From contig CAJPVJ010000189.1 in NCBI GenBank assembly GCA_905397405.1, positions 1-33,452 on the forward strand: DNA of 33,452 nt. The letters run 5' to 3'. Position numbers and translations under genes: made by a program. Each line of letters opens with the position of its first letter. Position 1 is the stretch's first letter. The notes below the pieces were generated by a model. That model did no database searches and was not told where the DNA came from. It saw only the letters and a program-made list of their open reading frames with translations. Source of the stretch: Oppiella nova (taxonomy: Eukaryota; Arthropoda; Arachnida; Sarcoptiformes; Oppiidae). Positions 11,476-21,500 of this stretch are shown piece after piece.

Positions 11476-11640
11476 ATGTCAGAGTATTATTTGGTGGTAG
11501 ACTTGAACTTAACCGACCCGGATGTAAGAGACTTAACTGATAATTTGTCTCAATATACATGCAGTAAGGAACACATAAGACTCGCAAACTTTCTAACATA
11601 TAGTTTAGTGGCTGACGCCCACCCGGATAGGAAAGGGTGA
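11476..11640 (+). CDS. Short ORF; candidate first coding exon of the GLD-2 gene
   Basis: A 54-codon ORF starting MSEYYLVVDLNLTDPDVRDL and ending at TGA 11640. Its amino-acid mix is far more protein-like than the AT-driven frames around it. It contains a GTAAGG donor at 11564. Ending the exon at 11563 leaves phase 1, and an acceptor-like TTGTTATAG ending at 11908 leaves two bases of a codon in the open GLD-2 frame. Splicing 11563 to 11909 would therefore add about 44 residues upstream of the GLD-2 ATG without a stop. I do not recognise the peptide. It may instead be an independent small ORF or noncoding. Confidence 0.35.
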   Translation: MSEYYLVVDLNLTDPDVRDLTDNLSQYTCSKEHIRLANFLTYSLVADAHPDRKG

Positions 11641-11952
11641 AAAGTAGAGCTTAAATGCTATATCTTAGCAATTTGTGAGCCTATTATTCACACACTATTC
11701 CGGCACTATTGAGCTGATCGTGAAATAATTTGGTGTGTAATCAACGCTACACTGTATTATAATCGCGTATTTCGATAGCTCGTGGGCGCGCATGAGACAA
11801 TCCAATTGGGATTTGGATTTCCGACAACTAATGCAATAGTAATTCGATTCATAAGTTTTATGAAAAGGATTTCAGTAAACGGTTGACGAAAACTATTTAT
11901 TGTTATAGAAATAGTCATCTATTCTGAGAACTGGTCCGCAAGAGTGGTAGCG

Positions 11953-13065
11953 ATGTTGGAGATGAGGTCACACACAGGCGCCGGACAGGCATTGATTGGG
12001 AAGCGTACCGGCGATGACTTGGCTCTCACTAAGGGCTCTCATATCTCGTACGGACAGTACGGCCGCCAACAGCTGTTGACCTCAACTCTGTTCGGCATTT
12101 ATCGCCAACAGATCCAAACGCAACAGATCTATGAGAAGAAGTTAGCCCTCAGACAGAGATTCTATACATTATTGTCGTCCCAAATGAAGGAGAAGATCGA
12201 CTTGTATTTGATCGGCTCTTCGCTCACGGGTTTCGGCTGTAACTCGAGTGACACCGACTTCTGTCTCATTATTTACGACTCGGAGGACAACATTGACAAG
12301 AGGTATGACAATAAGCATACCGTCCTCTCGAAGCTGGAAGAGTTGAAGCAAATACTGCAGTCGAATAGCGTGTCGGACAACCCGCAGGTGATCCCAGCGC
12401 TCGTACCCATTCTCAAGTTCATCGAGAGCTCGACGGGAATTGAAGTAAACATTAATGTGAACCGAATCGTCACCATAAGGAACACACACCTCATGCATAT
12501 GTACTGTCAGATGGACTCGCGAGTGGCACCACTCATACTGACCCTCAAACTGTGGGCCCGCAAGAACGGCATCAACTCTGCCTTCAATAAGAGTCTCACG
12601 TCTTATAGCATTGCACTGATGGCCATCTATTACCTGCAGAACGTATGCAACCCTCCAGTGGTTCCGTGTCTGCAGAAGGAGTACCCGGAGCTGTTTGTCG
12701 AAGAGGTGACTCGTCTTCGTCTGGAGGACTACAAGAAAGTGAGGTTTCGCACGAAAAACTCTCAAAAGTTGGGTCAACTCTTCACAGAGTTTTTGGAGTA
12801 CTTTTGTCTCAATTTTGATTTCGTGAAAGCCATTAGCGTTCGTACCAGCGCTCTGATAAGCCGCTCAGAACTGGTGCCCCAATACGACCTGAACGGCAAA
12901 GTGTGGCAGTCCTGGTGCCACATTTGCATCGAAGAGCCCTTTGATCGCACCAACACTTCCCACGCCGTCCACGAGTGTCGTATGTTTCGCCATATTTACG
13001 ACTCGCTGAAAGAGACTTATCTCAGAATAAAGACACAGAATCTGAATTTCGATAGATTTATATAA
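11953..13065 (+). CDS. Gld2: GLD-2-type non-canonical poly(A) RNA polymerase (TENT2/PAPD4 family), third catalytic Asp replaced
   Basis: One open exon encoding 370 residues. GLD-2 enzymes extend poly(A) tails of cytoplasmic mRNAs, guided by RNA-binding partners. The nucleotidyltransferase core has the GSSLTGFG helix turn (88-95) and S-D-T-D-F-C-L (Asp100, Asp102). The family's third metal-binding Asp, in the E-x-D-[LI]-N strand, is Asn166 here (GIEVNINVN; codon AAC at 12448-12450). The central domain (RNTHLM, LKLWARKNGIN, TSYSIALMAIYYLQ, PCLQKEYPELF) and the PAP-associated region (LGQLFTEFLEYF, CIEEPFDRTNTSHAV) are intact. There is no frameshift or stop. The N-terminal tail is short compared with vertebrate GLD-2; an upstream exon is possible. 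ATG 11953 is the first after an in-frame TGA at 11884. AATAAA lies at 13169. Family is confident; catalytic competence is doubtful. Confidence 0.92.
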   Translation: MLEMRSHTGAGQALIGKRTGDDLALTKGSHISYGQYGRQQLLTSTLFGIYRQQIQTQQIYEKKLALRQRFYTLLSSQMKEKIDLYLIGSSLTGFGCNSSDTDFCLIIYDSEDNIDKRYDNKHTVLSKLEELKQILQSNSVSDNPQVIPALVPILKFIESSTGIEVNINVNRIVTIRNTHLMHMYCQMDSRVAPLILTLKLWARKNGINSAFNKSLTSYSIALMAIYYLQNVCNPPVVPCLQKEYPELFVEEVTRLRLEDYKKVRFRTKNSQKLGQLFTEFLEYFCLNFDFVKAISVRTSALISRSELVPQYDLNGKVWQSWCHICIEEPFDRTNTSHAVHECRMFRHIYDSLKETYLRIKTQNLNFDRFI

Positions 13066-13168
13066 TTTATGTGTGAAATATTTTTATGTTTAGCTTGAAT
13101 TTGAATTTTTATGTGTTTGATTGTCACTCATATATGTTGTATAATACATTTATATATAATATAATAGC

Positions 13169-13178
13169 AATAAATAAA
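13169..13178 (+). terminator. Overlapping AATAAA polyadenylation signals for GLD-2
   Basis: AATAAATAAA gives two overlapping hexamers about 105 bases after the stop. A third AATAAA is at 13206. The opposing GPCR stop is at 13257, so the two 3' ends nearly abut. Confidence 0.55.
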
Positions 13179-13256
13179 TACATTTATCGTCTTTTTGTGT
13201 ATCGAAATAAAAAAGTTTTTGTTATTGTATTATAAATAAATAGTTATTTTTTAATA

Positions 13257-13873
13257 TCAGTTAAAAAGCACTCCGTCTTTATATCTCTTATAATAATTTC
13301 GACAAATTCTGCAAAAGGCTGTCCGGAACTGTTTGTTCGCCAATCCATACAGAAGTGGATTGAGTCCCGCAGATAGGGATGACAGGGTATGCGCACAGTA
13401 TTGCCACTGATATATCTCCGTATAATTGACTGAATTAATCATTTTTTCGATGAGAACTAATAGAGGATACGGCAGACAAATGATGATAAAGGAGGCCATC
13501 ACTAGTAACGAGCGCTTTGCCGTCTCGGCCTCTACTCGACGCCTCCCGAGTGATCGGTTCTTACTGTCCATAACACAGATGTCACCGTATATTGAGGGCA
13601 CGTCCGATCCCGGCGTTAGTACTGAACCCGATGGTTGTGTTTGGGCTGAAGCTGTCGAGGCATCGGTGGTAGTGGTGGTGCCGATCGGTACACATCTAAG
13701 CGTAGTGTTTGCAGTCTTACAATGTTTTCTTACTAACCATACGATTCTTGTGTAGAAAAATGCAATTAAAACAAAACATATTAAACCGTACGGTGCGATT
13801 ATGTAAGACATGGCTTGGTGTTGGCTATAGTTTGTAGACATCATACAGAATTCGTATGTGATTGTGTCTGGTA
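13257..13873 (-). CDS. GPCR exon 3 (TM5-TM7)
   Basis: Acceptor CTGAAAG|TA, phase 1. It supplies VPDTITYEFC of loop 2, then TM5 to helix 8. Stop TGA at 13259-13257. Confidence 0.82.
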
Positions 13874-14584
13874 CTTTCAGCGTGAGAAAATATTTTTATT
13901 ACAAACAGAATACATATAGAATTAATGTAAATTTAATGATAATCTTATTATAATGTTAATGATATGGCAGAATATTGATTATATTAATAATATTTGATAT
14001 AATACCTAGAAATAAGTTAATAAATGCAATGATAATAGAGATGATCCACGAAAATATAATACAGATGTGAGTTATGTGACGAGTTTTTTCTTTATCAAAA
14101 GGATTTGAAATTGAATGATATCTTTCATAACCTGATTATCATAAACATAGGAATTGGCATTAAATAGGAAAAAATAAATATTAATAACATATATATAGTT
14201 TATACCAACGGATACAAAAGCAAACGACTGGCCGGAACTTGAGATGGCATGAAAGAAGATCTGGCATTTGCACAACCATTCAAAAACTTTAGTCCGATTG
14301 TAATTAAACTCAAGTATAGCCCACATCAATGGTATATCAATCCAAGTGGTGATTAAGTCTATTAAACACAAGTTAACGATAAGTAGATTAACAGCTTTCG
14401 AGCGAAGGATCGGTGTTTTGAGGACAATAATAATGACCAGAATATTGCCCGGAATGGCCAACACTGCCGACACACTCAACAGTATAGTACTCAACAAGTA
14501 TGTGATGTTTGATGTGTAATACAAATTCATGTAAGACTCATCTGAATTGAGATGATTTGTGTGGGTTATGATCGTTGAGAACAT
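13257..14584 (-). CDS. Rhodopsin-class (class A) orphan G-protein-coupled receptor (3 exons)
   Basis: Reconstructed from 14584-14206, 14131-14006 and 13873-13257. Both junctions are phase 1, giving 373 residues. TM1 has GNILVI (Asn47) and TM2 has LCLIDL (Asp76). TM3 is preceded by Cys105/Cys107 and ends VSVGYERYHSI, with ERY at 129-131 in the DRY position. TM4 has Trp155 in IFSWII, extracellular loop 2 has Cys178, and TM5 has APYGLICFVLIAFFY. Loop 3 is Thr/Ser-rich (about 216-288). TM6 reads FIIICLPYPLL, without the usual CWxP tryptophan. TM7 has NPLLY (340-344), followed by a Cys-containing helix 8. N-x-T/S sequons sit at the N terminus. No ligand family is certain; insect Tre1/Moody-like receptors are one possibility. 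The ~126-nt middle exon is short but carries the ERY motif and TM4. Confidence 0.87.
14006..14131 (-). CDS. GPCR exon 2 (ERY motif and TM4)
   Basis: Acceptor AATCAG|GT and donor CTAG|GTATTA, 126 nt, phase 1 to 1. Encodes YERYHSISNPFDKEKTRHI and the Trp-containing TM4. The intron upstream is 74 bp and the one downstream 132 bp. Confidence 0.8.
14206..14584 (-). CDS. GPCR exon 1 (TM1-TM3)
   Basis: Starts with ATG at 14584. Donor is GTTG|GTATAA, phase 1. Read-through would lose the DRY-type motif, which supports splicing here. Confidence 0.8.
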
Positions 14585-14942
14585 TGTTTCCAGTAATTCA
14601 ATATAATATAGTATATTGTACTCTTAACATTATGCTTCTCAAAGTCAATATAAGAATCAAATCTTACAATAAATCTTACGAATATAACTGACACTAAGTT
14701 TACATCATTTTCAACGACCACTCGTTTTACTATCTGTTGGCCAACACCTGCCAACTATTATTGAGTTTGAGTTCATATAATGTTTGACTTATATATATTA
14801 ATATAACAAAAGAGTTTTATTAGTTTTCAGTGCCATAAATAATACCTTTAAATATTTGATGTTTACAGTTATATTATATAGTATACAGGTATTATTGAAT
14901 CTATCAGTAAATGTAATTTCCAACGGCTTAACTAATTTGAGT

Positions 14943-14981
<39 letters not shown>

Positions 14982-17900
14982 GATTATAATATGAAATATC
15001 AAACCCCAATAACATAAGGATATTTTATAACAAAAGATATGATACGTTGGAAAATCTAATGTAACATCCAGTCAATTTCTATATTTACAGAAATTACCTG
15101 TAAATTATCTGTTAAAATTTAAAATAATCACAAAATAAATGTATAATAAATAATATTAATTCATTTATTAAAGCACCATTACGGCGATATAGATATTTTT
15201 TTGTACAATGTTTTAATATTTCAATAGATATCAACTAAAAATGTGTTTTCTAAAGTTGTGTAAAACTAAAACTATGAATTGTGTTTTCATGATTGTACTC
15301 TCAATTAATCAATTATGTGAATTTTCATCAAATTTAAACTTATAATTTTAAATTATCCTAAAAATTAAAGTGCTGAATGAAACTAAAACCTTTATTTGAT
15401 TTTCTGATAATTTACTTGCTTTGGTTATAAGAATTTATCACAAAAATTTCCTTGAATATACAACGGAAATTTGCGTGCGTTTACTTTGTTAACACAATTC
15501 TCTATGTTGTATGATATCTAATTATATCATAACATCAAATATTTTTAATATAATAATAGCATTTTTATAATTCGTTCAAATAAAATTGTTATTAAATTAA
15601 AACTATATTTGTAGTACTTTTATTGCACTATTATAATGTTCTATGCTTTTTATTTTTTATGAAAACTGTCTAATAGCTGAATTAAATAGTCGTTTTAATT
15701 GATTAATTTAATATGAATTATATTAATGAGAATATATTAACATTTTGATTAGTTATTAAGAATTCATATGATATCCCTTTGAATTGTGTAATTCTTTCGC
15801 AATCGCGTCGCTATTTGAGTGAATGTTTGTAAATCATGTCTAAACCGCACCCTTTACTGTAATTCAAACTTCTGTACAATATATTGTATTTATAGTTATT
15901 TTTTTCAAAGAAATGAACTGATAATTAACTGCTGGTTAACATCAACTGCCATGTAATCAAAGGCTAGATTATAACTCGACTATTGAATCGTTTGGTTAAT
16001 AAACTTATTCATTATATTATATTTAGTGTATGTAATTGAATTTCAAAGACGATATTTGATCCGAAAGTTTCAATGGGAGTCATACTAACCTACGATGAAA
16101 TCTAAGAATAGATATTCTTATGAATCTATTATATGATTCATATTATATGAATCATTGGTATTGATTTTAATTTGGATTCCGCTGTGCTTGACATACATTG
16201 AAATAAAAACAAAAAATAAACCATTTGTTTGAAAATACAAACGATTCAAAATGCATTTATAATTCACTTGATTGATATGGTAATCAATAAACGTTTAATC
16301 ACTTAATAATTTGTTTGTCTCGAGTTATTATACGTTTTTAAAAATAAATTACAAGCAAATCATTTACTTGTCATTTAATATACAAATATTTATTATTCAT
16401 TCAAAAACTTTGCCTCCAAATGACAGGTTATTTACTGAATACAGTAATTCAGTTCCCAACCATTATATGCACAGTAACTCAATTCCAATAAATCAATTGA
16501 GAATATTATTAATATTTATATAATATTATACTATATTTTCCAATACTTCTCCCAACCTATTGTTTGTGTCTTAAATGCGAAAAAATATTTTTTCAATAAA
16601 AACTTAGACTCTATACTTACCTCGACTTGTGAAAAATATTATGTATGAAATTCAAATACATTTATATTATAGTTATTATTTTAAATAATTACATTTAATA
16701 TAATACTATATTATAAATATAAATTATTTTAAAATTATTTGATATTTAAATAGAAGAACATTTTATTTAATAATTTATACGACATTTGACTTATTTATTT
16801 AATAAACTCATCGTTTTATTATAAGTATTAACTAAAATTAATATACAATAAATTGTGAATTTTGAACAAAAAACAATTTTACCAAAGAATTGGAAATAAT
16901 ATTCTATGAAAAGTATTTATTTATAGATAATAAAAGAGTATTCCTTTTACAAAAGAAAACATAAAACTCGTGTTTATTTATTATGTCGAGTGAATAATTA
17001 TATGTCTTTAAAATTCAAATTCAAATTCAAAGGAATTTACTGTACATTCAAAGAGAAACTGAGAGGAAAGGGAGCTTTTTTCTTGTTTGCTCCCAACTTT
17101 TAGTTATTTAATAATATAGTTGTATAATATTGTATATATTTTGTATATATATAATATTTATATATAACTAAACTTTTATATTAATCCAAATAAACTCTAG
17201 ATATATATATATTAATATAAAACGATAGAGAATTAAGAGTGTAATGAGAATTACTGGAAGACAGGATTACATCAGTATTTTGTTTGCATTTTTGTTTCAA
17301 TGAATTTTTATGTTTTTGTAATTTTCTTTTTTTGTTAAATTTCAAAGTGAAGCACAAAATGAATAAATATTTTGTAAATGAGTTAACAATTAGGCAATCG
17401 AAGCATATATTTTTATATTATCTTATATATAATCACAATTTGATTTTTTTTCTTGAAAGTGTTGTTCATTTTGGGAAAACAATATATAAGTAAAGGATTA
17501 GTAAAACAATTAATGAGCATTAGATTTAATAATGACTTTTCTTTTTATATACTGTATATATTTATATATAATATATGAAACTTAAAAACTATAATGAATT
17601 GTTTTTGTCTTAAAGCCCTCGATTTGGTAATAGATTTGTTTGGTTTGTAATCGAGAGAAAGACGTTTGGTATGCAATTCATGTGAATTGTTTGGAAGCCC
17701 TATTCAATCAACAACTTTAACACTTTGTTTTGTCTCAATTGATATGTAATGTTAACTAATTGTTATATAATTATATCAATAATAATGACTATGTTTTGTT
17801 TGTTTATAATGATAATTGTTATCATTAATTAGTTATGTTATTATTTGTCTTAATCGTAATTTCTATCTTCAAATATATATAAGACTCAAACTCCAGAGAA

Positions 17901-18427
17901 AAGGCAATCAAAATGTTTATGTTATATGATATAAGTGTGACAATCGATAACTCAAAAAAGTATTTCATAGAATAGTTTACAAGAATTACAAATAAGTTAT
18001 AAGTTTTGTTTTGTTACTGTATTTGTAATTTATTTGGAAGACAAACATTTGCATTAACATTATGTTTGAGAGTTTAAATCCTTTTGCTAATGCTTTTCAC
18101 TATAAATTGTAGTATATTTTGGTTTTTTACTTAAGAATTACTCTATTGTTTTTGACATTAATATATCAATCATTTGTTTTATGTGTTTGAGAATTGTCTC
18201 AAACATCAAATGGAAGCCAAGAATCAATGACTCCAATGGTTTTCGTGGGTTTTTGGCAATTCTTAAAACAAATTCTATATGTATTGTAATATTTATACTG
18301 CAGTTGCGATGGCATTACTTTCACGGATCAGTACGATAAGTACTGTACTCTCAGAATAAATATTATTATTGTTTTGTTTAAACATAATATATACCAAAAA
18401 AAATGAGAATTATTATGTTAGCCATCG
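14585..18427. other. AT-rich intergenic region between GPCR and GAT
   Basis: Upstream of the GPCR and downstream of the transporter. Holds a CT tract (14944-14978), a short palindrome ATGATTCATAT-T-ATATGAATCAT (16133-16155), and long AT-only stretches (16630-17230). Open frames are short and rich in Ile/Tyr/Asn/Phe as expected by chance. I see no gene or RNA gene. Confidence 0.55.
14944..14978 (+). repeat. (CT)n microsatellite
   Basis: About 17 uninterrupted CT dinucleotides; on the GPCR sense strand this is a GA tract about 360 bases upstream of its start. Confidence 0.95.
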
Positions 18428-18529
18428 TTAGACTGGAGTCACAGTTGTCAGACCTGACTCCTTGAGCGCTCTCTGTCTGATTTCGGCCTCGATTGTGGTC
18501 ATATCCGGTCTCAATAATACTTTCATTTT
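18428..18529 (-). CDS. SLC6A1: GAT exon 13 (C-terminal tail)
   Basis: Acceptor ATTATTAG|AAA, phase 0. Encodes 33 residues beginning [20 protein letters not shown] and ending GLTTVTPV, stop TAA at 18430-18428. The intron before it is only 72 bp. Confidence 0.82.
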   Translation of the reverse strand, partial: KMKVLLRPDMTTIEAEIRQRALKESGLTTVTPV

Positions 18530-21500
18530 CTAATAATTAATTAAATTAATTCATTAATAAGCATTTAATTACAACAATAATTTATCGATCTCAAGAATTA
18601 CTTCAGAAAAATCGCCGGATGTGTTAAGATAAATATAAATGGCGTAACCAGGGATGCAGAGCATCGACGACAGGGCTAAGATCCAGCCGACCATTTCGCC
18701 CCACCAGGGGTACTCGTAGTTGATGTACTTAAGTGGCTGGTACTGGACCATGCTGAATATGAACACTCCCTATAACGGCATTCAATGGCAATCGATTCAC
18801 TCATTAGCTTTGATTAGATTGTATTTTGTTGTTATTTCTTGTAAAGCGAATTAACATATTGTTTGGTCTAAGAAAGTGGTTATATATATAGTATACTCAC
18901 AAAGCAGACGGTGGGAGTGAAGACAAACCAACAGCATTTCCACCAAATGCACAAACTTCCCCCGAGCATATCCTCCAGATTAGCATAATATCGATTGACT
19001 CCTAGTGTTTGCAAAATTAAATATTTAGTGATATTGAGGCGAACGGAGCAAATGGTATGAATGAATGGATGGATAGGAATATATGATAAGTGCTATTATA
19101 TTGAATATTCCTAACCATAACACCAGGAAATGGCGACGACTTCGAAAAAGACGAGATACAGGAGCGCAAAGCCGGACGCGGCGTATGTATTAAATAACTC
19201 AAACCAATATATGCCTCCCTATTGGTCGCAAAACATAAAAGAAACTCGGGTTTAGATATCGTGTCATAAGATTAGGAAAATGACGGTAACGTAAAGAATG
19301 GTTGTCCACACACTTCGACAACAAAGATGAGTCCAATTAAGTAAGAGATGACACAAACGAATAAAATAAATAACTCTTTGTGCGGACGAAGAAGACGCGG
19401 CCACTCGTCGATGACAGCCGTGAAGAAGCCTTCCATTGTGCAGAACTATGGCATCAATTCATACAAATTATATCAATATTTTAGTCATAATTACTATTAT
19501 CTGTATTTCTATTATTATTATTTCTATACTTATTTACAGAATATTACAGAATACAATAATCATATGGTAATAATGATAATCTGAGTCTGTTTTGACAGCT
19601 TATGATGAATGAATGGTAGTAAAGAAGTGTCACTTACTTGACTGTCCAGACCTAACATAATGATCATTAGGAAGAATAAAACCGCCCAAAGAGGAGATAT
19701 CGGTAGCTGTAGTGTCGCCGATGGATACGCCAAGAACGCCAGACCCGAGCCTTTTCAAAGTCACAATAATTAGTATTTTAAATAATTTTATCTTATTTAA
19801 ATTTTAATTATTTATTTATTATATTTCTAGTTTATTGTATAGTATTCTTTGAATGAATATTTAAGAATATTTTTAGAAATTATTAATAATGCAAATCTAA
19901 AAATAAACACAATTTCTCCTACAATAACATTTGTAACAACCAGTGAAATCTACGCTAGAAAAATATGTCCATAACTTATAGACTGAAGAATTTGTAATTA
20001 AAATAAGTGGTGAACACATACCAGAAACTGCCACCTGTTCTACGGGTTTATTCTGCTCTCTAGCCATGAATCCAATAATACTGAACACAACAAAGCCGGC
20101 AAAAATTGACGTTCCGCTGTTTATACACGATATTATCAACGAATCCCTGGGTATTTGAATCACAGAAAGGAAAATGTAATAATATTGTCATCAGAAAAGC
20201 GAGAAAATATAAAAATATTCAGAGAGAGAGAGAGAGAGAGAGAGCACTGAGAATGATATTTGTGTGGAGTTGAAAATATTTGAGATAAACAAACTTGTGA
20301 ACGTTGTTATTATATTTATTATAACTTCCTAATGCGATCCACGCGCCTAATCCCAGACCGTACGAGAAAAAGATTTGTGTGGCCGCGTCGCTCCAGACCT
20401 ACAGTTCCCCAACAAATAATATATCGTTAGACATCATAATACTAGTACAGTATATATAAGGCATTTTTGGTGTGTTTGGTTTGATAGAGGGTAATCATAT
20501 ATTTTATGTGTTATAATTAGCGATAGGTTTAGCGGTCATTACGTTAGCATCTCCTAAGCGATCGAGTTTTGGTGTCAAATAAAACATAATGCCATCCCAT
20601 GCGCCGGGAAGTGTTATTCCGCGAAACAGTAGGATAACCAAACATATGTAGGGGAAGACAGCCGTGAAATAGACGACCTGTGATATGATGACAAGTCAGT
20701 GGCTTTTAATGACAATTTATCTCTCATTCAAAATCAATTTATATATGTAGTGCACATTGGTTCTCGGTTATTTATGAACACTATTATAACAATTAATGTT
20801 AATATATGGTCACAATCTATACTATTTATACTCTTGTGTTGAATTTTTGGACTCAATGCCTCTTTTATTTTAATATTAATATTGATATTACCGTATAGTG
20901 TATAGAAATTTTAATAAATATTTATTTTAAATCTAGATTTAGGTATTATTTGCATTATTTAAATTTAAAATAAGAGATATAAAGTATTTACCGTATATGG
21001 AAATTAAATAAATATCATCTAATAATTAATATATTGTTAATTATAGTTTGTTATATAGTATAGAAAAGAGTTATAAATAATTCTAGTATAAATAAGATAA
21101 TAAATTATTAAAATAATGAATATTAATTATTAGAAATTTAAAAATTATGAAAGGATAGAAAATTAAAATATTTATTGTACTGTATATTAAACCTGATTTT
21201 GAGTGCTTTAGGAATAATCCACATAGGAATAATTTAGGAATAACCCATAATAATATAATACATTCGATTTATAGTTTGAATTCTAGCCAACTGTATTATT
21301 ATTAAAACACTAAAATATACTATACTGACTTGTGAGTATAGTATGTACTTTAATCTCAGCAAATTAAATATATAAATGTGTTTGATATTCAAATTAAGTC
21401 ACAAATCAATTTTGTTTCACTAATTGCTAATTGAATAATCCTTTGATATTTTATTATTTTATCAAACTCATGAAAAATCATTAGTTTTTACGAGATACTC

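Noticed and set aside
12169-12956. Long minus-strand frames antisense to GLD-2
   Set aside because: Mirror frames of a clearly coding exon; the plus-strand product has conserved polymerase motifs.
14798-14980. Minus-strand frame with an Arg-Glu repeat start
   Set aside because: The repeat is simply the translated CT microsatellite.
16311-17493. Plus-strand frames rich in Ile, Tyr, Asn, Phe
   Set aside because: Typical chance frames in >75% AT sequence; no splice sites, motifs or codon signal.
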